A DNA stretch of 64,000 nucleotides from an uncultured Clostridia bacterium (GCA_934500705.1 CAKSTI010000002.1:124001-188000); one strand, 5' to 3'. Shown: positions 1 to 8,762, counted from the first letter of the stretch. Translations and numbers: made by a program. Notes: a model not told the origin generated them from the sequence alone.

Positions 1-799
1 GATTGGCAATATCGACGGCGGTGCTTCCCGCTTTAAAGTGCAAAAGATTGAGAACGCACTCAAACCGACTTTCTCCGCAAGCGCCGGTTATGCGGATTTG
101 CACATCTTTTCGGTATTCCCTGTAAGGAATATCCGTAATTGCAAAAAAGCGCACCGTTGCCTTGCCTTCCGACACTTCCTCGGTAAATGCTCCGAACTCC
201 GTTATTCCGTACCCGTCCGTTTCGGTCAGGTACACACTTCTCACAATGCCGGCACTGACCGCACGTGGGAAAATATCCCAGCCGAATGAGTACGCAGGTT
301 TGCGGACATAGCTTTGAAAGCCCGGTCTTGTTGATGCAAGATATGAGCAGAACGGTTTTTCAAATGCCCTTAAAACCGTGGGTAATATGTGCACAAAAAG
401 CGTGTTTTGCACTGTCAGCAGTTCCGTCACATCAAATGACACGGGAGTAAATGCGTTGTCGGAAGTTCCGATTTTTACACCGTTTAAATAGTACTCCGCA
501 TAGCAGTCAACCGCATCAAAGCACAGTTTTACACGCACGCCTTCCTTTTTGCTGTAAGAAAAGCTCTTTTGATACCACCAGTCATATGTTTCAAACACTT
601 CGTTGCGCACCGTTGCCATACCGCAGTACAGTTCCTTTGGAATAACTCCGGCATCGGCAAGGGCAATCTCAACATTGCCGGGGACGTTTGCCGGAACGCT
701 GTTCGCACCCGTCGGCGTGCTCGGCGAGAAGTCCTGTAATGTATCGTGGTCATAATAAAAAAGTTTCCACTCTCCGTCCAATAAAATTTTCTCTCTCAT
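1..799 (-). CDS. GH2 beta-mannosidase-like glycoside hydrolase, N-terminal part
   Basis: The reading frame stays open to the left edge, so only the first 266 residues are seen. They match the N-terminal sugar-binding beta-sandwich of family GH2, closest to beta-mannosidases: a W-K-L-F-Y strand near the start, the VPGNVEIAL motif, GVIPKELYCG, a YDWWYQKSF segment, and the LCFDAVDCYAEYYLNGVKIG strand pair. The catalytic barrel lies outside the window. The ATG at 799 overlaps the stop of the upstream SIS gene by 4 bp, which suggests translational coupling. No signal peptide is visible, so a cytoplasmic enzyme acting on imported mannosides is inferred. Other GH2 activities cannot be excluded without the catalytic half. 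Confidence 0.75.
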   Translation of the reverse strand, partial: MREKILLDGEWKLFYYDHDTLQDFSPSTPTGANSVPANVPGNVEIALADAGVIPKELYCGMATVRNEVFETYDWWYQKSFSYSKKEGVRVKLCFDAVDCYAEYYLNGVKIGTSDNAFTPVSFDVTELLTVQNTLFVHILPTVLRAFEKPFCSYLASTRPGFQSYVRKPAYSFGWDIFPRAVSAGIVRSVYLTETDGYGITEFGAFTEEVSEGKATVRFFAITDIPYREYRKDVQIRITGACGESRFECVLNLLHFKAGSTAVDIAN

Positions 800-1401
800 A
801 CGTTTGCCTCCAATCCAAAAAATGCTTCCTCCGTTTTGGCGCACAAATAGTGATATACCGGCAGATGCAGCTCCTGTATGCGGTAGGTCTGCGTTTCCGG
901 AACACGGATACAAATATCCGCCAACGAGGACAGTTTGCTCTCGCTGTGCCCCGTCAGACACACCGTTTTTACGTTAAGCGCCTTTGCAACTTCGATTGCG
1001 TGCACAATGTTTTCGGAGTTGCCCGATGTCGATATTCCGACGACCGTATCCTGCGGTTCGGCGTAGCCGTAAACGAGCTGTGCATATACCATTGCAGGCT
1101 CTGCGTCGTTTGCAAAAGCCGTCAGAACTGCGCCCTGGTCAGGCAAAGAGATGACAGGCAGCGAGCCTTGCAGATTTTTGCGCAATTCGGGTTTAATCCG
1201 TGTGTCCGTTACGGTTCTTTTGCTTAAAAAGCCTTTCATCAGCTCCCCCGTAATGTGTGCGCAGTCTGCGGCACTGCCGCCGTTTCCGCATAAAATCAGC
1301 TTGCCTCCACGGCGGTATGTTTCTATCCATTGGCAAAGCGCCGCCTCAATGTCGCTTTGGCAGACTTTGAGCGACGGGTAACGTTCGTATAAAGAAGTCA
1401 C
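796..1401 (-). CDS. SIS-domain phosphosugar isomerase (GmhA/DiaA-like)
   Basis: A 201-residue single SIS-domain protein. The family motif GGKLILCGNGGSAADCAHITG sits near residues 31-51 (glycine-rich phosphate loop), and GISTSGNSENIV follows near residues 123-134. Length and motifs fit the sedoheptulose-7-phosphate isomerase/DiaA group, but Clostridial members next to ROK kinases probably act on other sugar phosphates. The start is GTG at 1401, overlapping the kinase stop by 4 bp, with AAAGGAG at good spacing upstream. It sits between a ROK kinase and a GH2 enzyme in one leftward operon, so a role in processing a released and phosphorylated sugar is inferred. The exact substrate is unknown. 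Confidence 0.8.
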   Translation of the reverse strand: MTSLYERYPSLKVCQSDIEAALCQWIETYRRGGKLILCGNGGSAADCAHITGELMKGFLSKRTVTDTRIKPELRKNLQGSLPVISLPDQGAVLTAFANDAEPAMVYAQLVYGYAEPQDTVVGISTSGNSENIVHAIEVAKALNVKTVCLTGHSESKLSSLADICIRVPETQTYRIQELHLPVYHYLCAKTEEAFFGLEANV

Positions 1402-2342
1402 AGCTTTTTTCTCCTTTCATATGTATCCTGTGCAACGCAGATTGCCGCATAATCTCCGATTTCCTCGCCAAGTTCTGCGGGCACAACTTCGCACACCGCC
1501 AAAGACTGCGGCAGTGCCTCCGCCTTTAATACCTTAATCATTTTTTCTTGAAAGAGTTTACGGCATCGGGCATATATGCTCCCTATAACTATGCGCTGAG
1601 GGTTTAGCAAATCCGTAAGAATTGCAAGAGCGGAGCCGAGCATCTCGGCCGAAGTGTCGTAGACGTATGCCGCATCGGCATCGCCGTCGATTGCCGCCTC
1701 CGCAATGTTTTTTGCCGTGATTTTTTCAAGCTCTTCCGGGCACTTGCAGTAAGACGGCGCACTCCCTCTTTGAAACATAGCCTCGGCATACATTCTGCCT
1801 AGTTTGGCAATGCCGCCGCCCGAACAAAATCCCTCAAACGAGCCGGCTTTTCCGTAGCCGGAAGGCCCGAACCGCTCCATACGCATATGCCCTATTTCTC
1901 CGGCGGCGTCGCTTGTGCCGCTGTACAGCCTGCCGTTTAAAATAAGACCTGCGCCCATACCCGTGCCGAACGTGAGGAAAATCATATTGTCGCAGTTTCG
2001 CCCTGCTCCGTATTTCCATTCCGCCAGCGCACACGCATTGGCATCGTTTTGCAATCCTGCCGGCACGCCGAATTTTTCCTCCAACATTGCCGTGACGGGC
2101 ACATTATCCCACCCCGGCAAGTTCGGCGGCGACAATATCAGCCCGTGCCGTGAGTCAAGCGGCCCTCCGCACGAGATGCCTATTGTCTCACCTGCGCCGA
2201 GTGCGGAAACGGCGTCGCAGATGCGGTCTATCGTCTGGTCATATGTTGTCGTTTCAAATTTAATTTTTTCGCATATCCCCGCTTCGTTTCCCGTTACAAC
2301 GGCGCACTTTGTACCGCCTATGTCAATTCCCGTAAAATTCAT
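1398..2342 (-). CDS. ROK family sugar kinase
   Basis: A 314-residue ROK-family protein. The N-terminal ATP-binding motif GIDIGGTK is clear, the catalytic aspartate lies in LQNDANACALAEW, and the GTGMGAGLILNG loop follows. ROK kinases phosphorylate sugars such as glucose, mannose or N-acetylmannosamine. Unusually, the CxCGxxGC zinc motif that normally follows the GH(M/E) histidine is replaced by a G-rich segment ending in SFEGFCSGGG; a separate CKC lies about 30 residues later. The start is placed at the ATG at 2342 behind a GGGAGGG-type ribosome site, 13 codons inside the longest frame, because the longer start at 2381 has no such site. It is first in the operon with the SIS and GH2 genes. 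No DNA-binding domain is present, so it is a kinase rather than a repressor. Confidence 0.85.
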   Translation of the reverse strand: MNFTGIDIGGTKCAVVTGNEAGICEKIKFETTTYDQTIDRICDAVSALGAGETIGISCGGPLDSRHGLILSPPNLPGWDNVPVTAMLEEKFGVPAGLQNDANACALAEWKYGAGRNCDNMIFLTFGTGMGAGLILNGRLYSGTSDAAGEIGHMRMERFGPSGYGKAGSFEGFCSGGGIAKLGRMYAEAMFQRGSAPSYCKCPEELEKITAKNIAEAAIDGDADAAYVYDTSAEMLGSALAILTDLLNPQRIVIGSIYARCRKLFQEKMIKVLKAEALPQSLAVCEVVPAELGEEIGDYAAICVAQDTYERRKKL

Positions 2343-2454
2343 TTTTCGCTCGCCCTCCCCGATCGTTTCTGTATCTTTCATTATAAAGCAGTTTGGCGGA
2401 AATAAGAATATATTTATCGGACATTTTTTAAAAATAATTTATACTATTGTGCCA

Positions 2455-2483
2455 TTTACAGGATTTTTTATCTGTGATATAAT
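2455..2483 (+). promoter_or_regulatory. sigma-A promoter of the AraC gene
   Basis: TTTACA (2455-2460), a 17-bp spacer and TATAAT (2478-2483) lie just upstream of the AraC-family start. The region also separates this gene from the leftward kinase operon. Confidence 0.8.
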
Positions 2484-2509
2484 GTAAAATGACAATATAA
2501 CAAAAAGGC

Positions 2510-3346
2510 GTGAAAAATTTGACACTAAAAAAGATAAGACTGTTTACCGATGAACTCGGCAAAATATTGGCACGTCCGTACGACTTCTGCGGACTGAGCA
2601 TTTGCGTAAATTACTGCAAACGGGCAAAGCACTCACCCTCGTGGAACATAGAAGCTCACTACCACCCCTGGTATGAGTTTAATTACGTTGCAAAGGGTTC
2701 CGTTTACACCACCGTAAACCAAAAGGAATTTTTAATCCGTGCCGGCGAGTCGTATTTGATTTCGCCCGGCGTAATACATTCCCACCGCCATAATAAGACG
2801 GGCGACGACGGAATTTGTATTCGTTTCAGCCTCGGCGGCGATGATGAAGGCGATGTAATGAGAGTGCTTGGCGCACCCCACCCGTACCCCTTTGTTTCCG
2901 ATGTGGAAAAGCTGAACGTGTCAGGCGGAGTCCGCTATACGCAGGCGTCTTTTGCCGCCTGGCTTATGCACCTTTATGATTTAAAGAGCCGGCGGACTGC
3001 CTTGCCCCCTGCGCCGGAAAATACTTTTGCCGCACAGGTCATATTATATCTCACGGAATATCATATGAAAAAAATCAGGGTTGCCGAGGTTGCCAACGCC
3101 TTAAATACCTCGGTTCGGACGCTTTCGAGAAAGTTTTTGGCTCAAACGGGTATGACCGTAACCGAAAAACTTACATCAATCCGCATCGAACACGCAAAGC
3201 GCCTTTTGATTTCCACAGAATGTTCTATGTATGAGATTGCGGAACAGTGCGGATTTGAAAACGAATTTTACTTTTCAAAAATGTTCAGGCAAAAAGAGAA
3301 CATAACCCCGTCCCGCTACCGAAAACAGTATACGCCGACAGACTGA
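2510..3346 (+). CDS. AraC family transcriptional regulator with cupin sensor
   Basis: A 278-residue regulator. The N-terminal half has a cupin-type ligand-binding region (HYHPWYEFNYV and GESYLISPGVIHSHRH). The C-terminal roughly 100 residues form the AraC double helix-turn-helix, with KIRVAEVANALNTSVRTLSRKF as helix-turn-helix 1 and SMYEIAEQCGFENEFYFSKMF as helix-turn-helix 2. The start is a GTG at 2510 with a weak AAAGGC site. It is transcribed away from the ROK-SIS-GH2 operon across a 167-bp intergenic region. By analogy with similar arrangements it is inferred to activate that operon in response to a sugar. Confidence 0.87.
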   Translation: MKNLTLKKIRLFTDELGKILARPYDFCGLSICVNYCKRAKHSPSWNIEAHYHPWYEFNYVAKGSVYTTVNQKEFLIRAGESYLISPGVIHSHRHNKTGDDGICIRFSLGGDDEGDVMRVLGAPHPYPFVSDVEKLNVSGGVRYTQASFAAWLMHLYDLKSRRTALPPAPENTFAAQVILYLTEYHMKKIRVAEVANALNTSVRTLSRKFLAQTGMTVTEKLTSIRIEHAKRLLISTECSMYEIAEQCGFENEFYFSKMFRQKENITPSRYRKQYTPTD

Positions 3347-3356
3347 ACGAATGTAT

Positions 3357-3385
3357 TTGACAAACTGCCGTGTACGTGATACAAT
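3357..3385 (+). promoter_or_regulatory. sigma-A promoter of the stalk-domain protein gene
   Basis: TTGACA (3357-3362), 17 bp, TACAAT (3380-3385). It begins 10 bp after the AraC stop codon, so the downstream gene has its own strong promoter. Confidence 0.8.
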
Positions 3386-3425
3386 GGCTTTGATGGTGAA
3401 GTCCGGAACAAAAAGGAGAATGAAA

Positions 3426-5375
3426 ATGAAAAGATTTTTAAGCATTTTAATCTGCGTGCTGATGCTCACGTCGCTTACCGCCTATGCGGACGACTACGAC
3501 CTTCTCGGCGTTCAGTACACAGGCTACGAGGCAGATGTGAGCTTTACGCTCAAATTCGGAGGAGCCGACCTCATTGCCGACGCATTGCCGACGGAGTTAA
3601 AAAACATCGTTGACGTAAAGGCGCTTGTCGGTGAACTTTCAAACTCAACGTTTGTCGGCAGGGTAAAGCTCAATTCCAACGCCGACTATACCAAGGCGAA
3701 AATCTCGTATGAGTTAAACTCCGCCGTGCCCCTCAGGCTCAACCGCAATTTCAAGGTGACAAGCGAGCTTGCCTTCGGAATGTGGCTTGACTGGGACATC
3801 ACCGACGAACTCAATCCGCAGTTTAACGTGATTTACTCAATGCCCTTCTGCAATAAGTACATATCGGCAAACATTACGGATATGGCAAGGGATAACGGCA
3901 TTAATACATCGGACGTTGTCTCAAACTTCAAGTCGCTTATGAGCAAAGAGAACATAAAGGAACAAAACGCAAAGTTTATAGATATTCTGCGCCAAAACTC
4001 AAATATCAAGGCGAGCGCATCGGTAGTTAAAATCACGGCGGACTGCGCACAAATGGAAGAAATCACCGCCAAAACCGCAGAGCTTGTGCGTGACCTGGTT
4101 CTTGACAACAAGGACTTTGATATGCTCACCGACGGCGACAACGGCGCACTTGCCGACTTTTTCCCGACGGAAAAGGCGGTTCGCAAATTCTTTGAGAAAA
4201 ACAGGATTTTTGCAGACAACGCCCTAACCATTGAGCTTGCAAAGTCCAAAAACGGTATGCTCACCGCTCAGAATATGAACGTCAACCTGTCGCTTGACGC
4301 CTCCGGCTTGTTCGGTGCGCAGACCGACGGCAGAATAGATGTTTCGCTCGGTGCAGAAACTAAGTATAAAAACATCAACGGCAACGTCAATGTGGAATTC
4401 CCCGTATTGAACGGCGAAAACAGCATTGCACTTGACGAAATACTCGACGGCGGTTTTGCTCCGGCAGACTACGGGTGGGACACCGATAACTGCTGGCATT
4501 ACGAATACGGCGACATAAGTTGTGATTTTGTGCCGGCGGACGTCGGATTTTACGTTTCGTTAAACGGCGTTACATCTGCATACCGCAGATACGGTCACGA
4601 TTACAGCATCACAAAGGACGGAAACACCGTTACCGTCACCGATAAAAGCGGGAACGAAAGATTTTCAAAGGCGGTTTTCACTCTCGGCTCATCGGAGTAC
4701 AGCGTTGACGGAAAAGTGTTTAACTCTGAGCTTGCACCCGTAGAGTCGGACGGCGAGACATATATCTCCCGTGATGCAGTCCGAGGGGTTTTCGGGGTGA
4801 CGGTAGACAATGCCAACCGCAGCTTGGAGGACGGCACAATTACGATTTTTTCCGAACGCCAAAGTCCTATGTGCCACCACACACAAGAGCAGATAGATGC
4901 CGTCTTTACCGATGATTACGACGAGGAATATTGCGAGCATTACCAGGCTGACAGATTTTACTGCAACGTCCCGTACAACGGCACGGGTTATGTATCAATC
5001 CGTGAGCTTGCCGTTCTTATGGCGGACGGCGGCGTGCCCTCGCTTACATATGACAACGGCGTTGTTACGCTAAGCGATTTAAGCGGAGCGGAAAGCTTTA
5101 AAACTCTTGTTTTCACCGTGGGCAGTAATGTCATTTACAAAGACGGCGAGGCATATTCTGCCGCCGCACCCGTTACGGAGTATGAAGATGTTGTCTATAT
5201 AGACGTAAAGTCCGCAAAGGATTTGCTCGGTTTTGACACATACAGCCCGTCCGTTCACTACACATTCGGCGATTACGGTATAGTCGGCACTTCCTATTCC
5301 GCAACTCTTGCAAGAAAAAACCCACGCTGCCGCCACAGCGATGACGAAACACAATATTATAAGTGGTGGGAGTAG
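3426..5375 (+). CDS. Secreted protein with copper-amine-oxidase-like stalk domains
   Basis: A 649-residue exported protein. Residues 1-22 are a signal peptide (MKRFLSILI...AYA). The middle part is an uncharacterised beta-rich region. The C-terminal third holds two copies of a copper-amine-oxidase N-terminal-like (stalk) module: one around YSVDGKVFNSELAPVESDGETY, the second around VIYKDGEAYSAAAPVTEYEDV. Such modules usually occur in wall-associated Clostridial and Bacillus proteins; no enzyme activity is implied. The ATG at 3426 is chosen because GGAG at 3415-3418 is 7 bp away; an ATG at 3420 would be only 1 bp from it. A terminator follows, so it is transcribed alone. Specific function unknown. 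Confidence 0.75.
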   Translation: MKRFLSILICVLMLTSLTAYADDYDLLGVQYTGYEADVSFTLKFGGADLIADALPTELKNIVDVKALVGELSNSTFVGRVKLNSNADYTKAKISYELNSAVPLRLNRNFKVTSELAFGMWLDWDITDELNPQFNVIYSMPFCNKYISANITDMARDNGINTSDVVSNFKSLMSKENIKEQNAKFIDILRQNSNIKASASVVKITADCAQMEEITAKTAELVRDLVLDNKDFDMLTDGDNGALADFFPTEKAVRKFFEKNRIFADNALTIELAKSKNGMLTAQNMNVNLSLDASGLFGAQTDGRIDVSLGAETKYKNINGNVNVEFPVLNGENSIALDEILDGGFAPADYGWDTDNCWHYEYGDISCDFVPADVGFYVSLNGVTSAYRRYGHDYSITKDGNTVTVTDKSGNERFSKAVFTLGSSEYSVDGKVFNSELAPVESDGETYISRDAVRGVFGVTVDNANRSLEDGTITIFSERQSPMCHHTQEQIDAVFTDDYDEEYCEHYQADRFYCNVPYNGTGYVSIRELAVLMADGGVPSLTYDNGVVTLSDLSGAESFKTLVFTVGSNVIYKDGEAYSAAAPVTEYEDVVYIDVKSAKDLLGFDTYSPSVHYTFGDYGIVGTSYSATLARKNPRCRHSDDETQYYKWWE

Positions 5376-5399
5376 AAACCGACTGTTAAAAACAAAAAT

Positions 5400-5430
5400 G
5401 GGGGGCGTCAACGCAGACGTCCTCCTTTTT
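5400..5430 (+). terminator. Rho-independent terminator after the stalk-domain gene
   Basis: A 10-bp stem (5400-5409 with 5416-5425, two G-U pairs), a six-base loop, then TTTTT. Confidence 0.8.
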
Positions 5431-5470
5431 CCCTAAAATTTACTCTTATGTTACCCTATTTTAAAGTCTG

Positions 5471-5503
5471 TGTAATATCTCTGTAACATTAAGGTGTTAT
5501 ACT
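5471..5503 (+). promoter_or_regulatory. WalR (YycF)-type box and promoter of the yycHI unit
   Basis: TGTAAT (5471-5476), five bases, TGTAAC (5482-5487) fits the WalR consensus TGTWAH-N5-TGTWAH exactly. A -10 hexamer TATACT follows at 5498-5503. No good -35 hexamer exists at the right distance (about 5475-5480); the box occupies that place, as expected of an activator-dependent promoter. Extra TGTTAC (5449-5454) and TGTTAT (5495-5500) half-site-like words are nearby. Confidence 0.65.
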
Positions 5504-5541
5504 ATACACAGTGACATTAGAATTTTAAAGGTGTGATTTTT

Positions 5542-6006
5542 ATGATAAACAAGAAAATACTTTCTCTCCTGCTTGCGCTTGCGCTCATTGCTTGTCCGCT
5601 TGTGTCAATGGCTGCGGCGGAGAACCTTCCCAAGGATTATAACGGCACGGTTAATTACCTTGTGGACATCAAGAACCCCGAGTCGGTTATATCGTCCACT
5701 GCGAGCAAAACCTGCGTTATCTCGGCAAGCGCCGTGTGCGGTACTACAATTACTCTCTATCAGCTCAATACCGCAACCAATAAATACGAGAAGATGTACA
5801 TAGACGGCAAGGCGCTTGAAGCAACTGTCGGTCAGAGCAATATGTATGCTCAGAGCATAGAACTTAAAAACGGACTTAACAGCATAATGGTCGTTGCGTC
5901 TGCAAACGGCGAAGCATTTGAAACGGTTAAGCTCGAAATTACCTTGCTTAAAAGCAGTGTTTCAAATAACGTAAAGTCGCTTTGGCAGAGCCTTCTCAGC
6001 TATTAA
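5542..6006 (+). CDS. Small secreted protein, unknown function
   Basis: A 154-residue protein with a clear signal peptide (MINKKILSLLLALALIA... to AAA). The mature part is beta-rich, with a pattern like a single Ig-type or Big-like fold (TITLYQLNTATNKYEKM, ELKNGLNSIMVVASANG), but no family is recognised. The start is the ATG at 5542 with AAAGGTG upstream; a GTG at 5533 lies inside that ribosome site. It is the first gene after the WalR-box promoter and lies 13 bp before yycH. A cell-envelope role linked to WalRK signalling is inferred from position only. Confidence 0.6.
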   Translation: MINKKILSLLLALALIACPLVSMAAAENLPKDYNGTVNYLVDIKNPESVISSTASKTCVISASAVCGTTITLYQLNTATNKYEKMYIDGKALEATVGQSNMYAQSIELKNGLNSIMVVASANGEAFETVKLEITLLKSSVSNNVKSLWQSLLSY

Positions 6007-6019
6007 TTAGGGTGATTGT

Positions 6020-7441
6020 ATGAAAAGGGAACGCCTTAAAACCGCTGCCTTGGTTTTATTGGTGGCTTGCAGTATAATATTGACCGTAAACAAATGGTTT
6101 AGTGAAAAATTATGGCCCGACGGCTATAATTTTTTTTCTAATCTTACAAACTATTTTTCCTTTGGCGAAAAAACCGTAAAAAAGAGTTACTACCTCTCCA
6201 AGGAAAATATATCCAATCCGTCGGAAATTGTCGTTACCAACGGCGATTTGAGGGGCGTTTATACCCACACCTCCGAGGATTATAACTCTATGGTCGGCAC
6301 CGTTAAGGACACGCTTAAAATCGCACTTTCCTCCAAGGAGTTTGTATTGAGCGACGCCGAAAAGTGGAAGGGCGCATTAAAGGGCGTGTCGCTTTATGTA
6401 ACCTATCCCGTTGCGTACGATACGGCAGTCTTTGCGGCGGTTATGGACACACAGATTGCACAGTTCGGCATATCGGCTATGAAGGAGTTTATCATAACGC
6501 CGGCAGACCCCATAACGGGTAAAAATTTTCTTTATATAAAAGATGCCTCCGCCGATAAGTATATCTGCGCCACGCTTGACTTTGCGGCACAGACCGATGA
6601 GCTTATTGCCCGGTACGCCAAATCGTCGGTAGGGGAGTACGCCTATTCCTTTGAGCTTAACTTTGACACAAAGAGCGATACCGTAGAGCAGAAAATCGTC
6701 ATAGAACCTCAGGTAATACTTTCCATAAGTCCTGTGACAAAGGCGTCCGTCACCAAGATTAATTATTTTGACGGCATTGCGAATAACCGCCCGCTTTACT
6801 CAAAGTTTTTGAGGGCGTTCGGATTTAATACCACAAATATCAGAAAGTATGTAAACGTGGACAATTCCATAGTCTTTGCCGAAAATTACGGCAGTATCAC
6901 AATGTACCCGGACGGACTGCTTGAATACAGCGCCCTTGATGACAGCAAGGGCATAAGCCTCACCTCGTCGGCAAACCCGTCGTTTTATGACTCGTTCATC
7001 GGCTGTATCGAGTTTGTCAACAAGGTTTGGGACACCGCCTGCGGCGATTGCAGTATGAATATTAACCTCGCATCGCTCACCAAGGAGGAAAACGGCTTTA
7101 AACTCGCCATAGACTATTACGCCGACGGTATGATTGCGGTCAGCAAGGCAGACGGCAGTACCGCTCACGAAAAAATCAGCCACGCTATCGAAATCACCGT
7201 CAAAAACTCAAAAATCGTGTCTTACCGCCAACTTGTAAACGGCTATGTTTCAAACGGTGACAGCATTGAGTGCACGGGAATTATAGAGGCTCTCGATACG
7301 CTTATGGCAGGCGGCGGCATAAAGTCGGATACCATCACCGACCTCTATCTTGCTTATGCGCCGTCGAACGGTGACGTGTGCGTTCCGTACTGGGTTGCCA
7401 AGACGGACAGAAACGAGGTTAAAATAATTAAGAACAAGTAG
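6020..7441 (+). CDS. yycH: YycH-like regulatory protein
   Basis: A 473-residue protein with one N-terminal membrane segment followed by a large extracytoplasmic part. The opening MKRERLKTAALVLLVACSI is the hallmark of YycH, and length and topology fit. In Bacillus YycH and YycI bind the WalK sensor kinase at the membrane and tune its activity. GGGTGA precedes the ATG at 6020. It lies between a small secreted protein and yycI. Unlike the classic walRKHIJ order, no walR or walK gene is adjacent, so the accessory genes form a separate unit here. Similarity is judged by pattern and by the neighbouring YycI-like gene. Confidence 0.72.
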   Translation: MKRERLKTAALVLLVACSIILTVNKWFSEKLWPDGYNFFSNLTNYFSFGEKTVKKSYYLSKENISNPSEIVVTNGDLRGVYTHTSEDYNSMVGTVKDTLKIALSSKEFVLSDAEKWKGALKGVSLYVTYPVAYDTAVFAAVMDTQIAQFGISAMKEFIITPADPITGKNFLYIKDASADKYICATLDFAAQTDELIARYAKSSVGEYAYSFELNFDTKSDTVEQKIVIEPQVILSISPVTKASVTKINYFDGIANNRPLYSKFLRAFGFNTTNIRKYVNVDNSIVFAENYGSITMYPDGLLEYSALDDSKGISLTSSANPSFYDSFIGCIEFVNKVWDTACGDCSMNINLASLTKEENGFKLAIDYYADGMIAVSKADGSTAHEKISHAIEITVKNSKIVSYRQLVNGYVSNGDSIECTGIIEALDTLMAGGGIKSDTITDLYLAYAPSNGDVCVPYWVAKTDRNEVKIIKNK

Positions 7442-7453
7442 GAGGGAGCTTGA

Positions 7454-8242
7454 ATGAATTTAGGACGGGTAAAGACATTTCTTATTGTGCTTTTTCTCGG
7501 AATTAATGTGTATCTCTTGCTTTCAACGGCGCTCTCCTCCGAATTTGTCATAGACGATAAAACCGTAGAAAACACCATTGCGATTTTAAACAGCGCAAAT
7601 ATAAGCATAGACAAGGCGGCAATCCCCAAAAACTGTAAAAACATAAAAAACATAGAAACAGTAAATACTGTCTATAAAGAAAATTTAAAAAACGCCAACG
7701 TGTCCAAGCTGTTTAAGATTGACGGCGACCGCTTTACCTGCAAGGTGAAGTCCGGCATTTACAAGGACGGCGACAAAAAAATCGTAAAGGAAGTCAAGTC
7801 TTTTCTTGCCGACTGCGGCTTTGACACGGGATTTATGAACTTCTCGCCCGTTAAAACCAAAAACGGCAAAAAGACATTTTCCATAACCTGCTCCGTCAAG
7901 GGGTTCAAGGTTTTTGACAGCGTGATTGACGTGTGCGTCACAAACGGCGCTTTCACTCTCGACGGCGTGTGGTACGAGCCGCAGAGCACGTCCGTGATGT
8001 CAAAGTCCACATCACGCAAAAATGTGTATGTAACGAGCGTGCTCATAGATTTCAGTGCAAACGAAAAGGTTAAAAGCCTTGCCCCGCTTGCCGTAAAGTC
8101 CGTTGAGCAAGGCTATATGTCCGGCTCGATATACGGCAAAACGGGGCATCTCACCGCTACCGCACTGCCGTATTACCGCATAACGGACAGCAAAGGAAAT
8201 GTTTATTATTATGATGCCCAAGACGGCACATATTTAAATTAA
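7454..8242 (+). CDS. yycI: YycI-like regulatory protein
   Basis: A 262-residue protein with a single N-terminal transmembrane helix (MNLGRVKTFLIVLFLGINV), the standard YycI opening. The extracytoplasmic part ends with YYRITDSKGNVYYYDAQDG, the region conserved in the YycI fold. A strong GGAGGGAG site lies before the ATG at 7454, and the gap to yycH is 12 bp. Known YycI proteins form a ternary membrane complex with YycH and the WalK kinase. The pairing with yycH and the upstream WalR-type box support a feedback role in cell-wall homeostasis. Confidence 0.72.
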   Translation: MNLGRVKTFLIVLFLGINVYLLLSTALSSEFVIDDKTVENTIAILNSANISIDKAAIPKNCKNIKNIETVNTVYKENLKNANVSKLFKIDGDRFTCKVKSGIYKDGDKKIVKEVKSFLADCGFDTGFMNFSPVKTKNGKKTFSITCSVKGFKVFDSVIDVCVTNGAFTLDGVWYEPQSTSVMSKSTSRKNVYVTSVLIDFSANEKVKSLAPLAVKSVEQGYMSGSIYGKTGHLTATALPYYRITDSKGNVYYYDAQDGTYLN

Positions 8243-8259
8243 TTTTGGAGGATATTAAA

Positions 8260-8601
8260 ATGGCAAAATCAAGAATACCAATGGGAATGGGCGGCAATAT
8301 GAACAATATGATAAAGCAGGCGCAGAAAATGCAGCAGAATATGCTCAAAATGCAGGAAGAAATCGAGCAGTCCGAGTTTGAGGCAACTGCCGGCGGCGGT
8401 GCTGTCTGCGTTAAAATGTCGGGCAAAAAGGAGCTTTCCGAGGTTAAGATTAAACCCGAAGCGGTTGACCCCGATGATGTCGAGATGCTCGAAGACCTTA
8501 TTCTCACCGCTGTCAACGACGTTATAAAGCAGGTAGATAACGCAAGCGCAAGCAAAATGAGTTCGATAACCGGCGGACTTAATATTCCGGGAATGTTTTA
8601 A
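8260..8601 (+). CDS. YbaB/EbfC family nucleoid-associated protein
   Basis: A 113-residue DNA-binding protein. Family features are the M/N/Q-rich start (GMGGNMNNMIKQAQKMQQNM), the helix MLKMQEEIEQSEFEATAGGG, KMSGKKELSEVKIKPEAVDP, and the DLILTAVNDVIKQVD helix. YbaB forms a tweezer-like dimer that binds DNA, and is often next to recR or dnaX; neither is here. The ATG at 8260 follows a GGAGG site. It is last in the unit and is followed by a terminator. Confidence 0.9.
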   Translation: MAKSRIPMGMGGNMNNMIKQAQKMQQNMLKMQEEIEQSEFEATAGGGAVCVKMSGKKELSEVKIKPEAVDPDDVEMLEDLILTAVNDVIKQVDNASASKMSSITGGLNIPGMF

Positions 8602-8607
8602 AATGTA

Positions 8608-8634
8608 ACGGCGGTCATTTTCGACCGCCGTTTG
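8608..8634 (+). terminator. Terminator after ybaB
   Basis: A perfect 9-bp stem (8608-8616 with 8623-8631) and a short TTTGT tail. Confidence 0.65.
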
Positions 8635-8690
8635 TCAAATTAAATTTCTTTTGTCTGCCCCTGACGGTTTGTTGGTTCGGTCGGCGGTAA

Positions 8691-8723
8691 TCTCACCAAT
8701 GAGCATATTGCAAAACAAACTAA
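8691..8723. repeat. Direct repeat copy 1 flanking spoIIR
   Basis: This 33-base stretch starting TCTCACCAATGAGCATATTG is repeated in the same orientation at 9434-9466, with about four differences. The two copies lie just outside the two ends of spoIIR. Confidence 0.6.
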
Positions 8724-8762
8724 ATGGCTTTTTTCGCAGGGACGGAAATTATCCGCCCGTTA

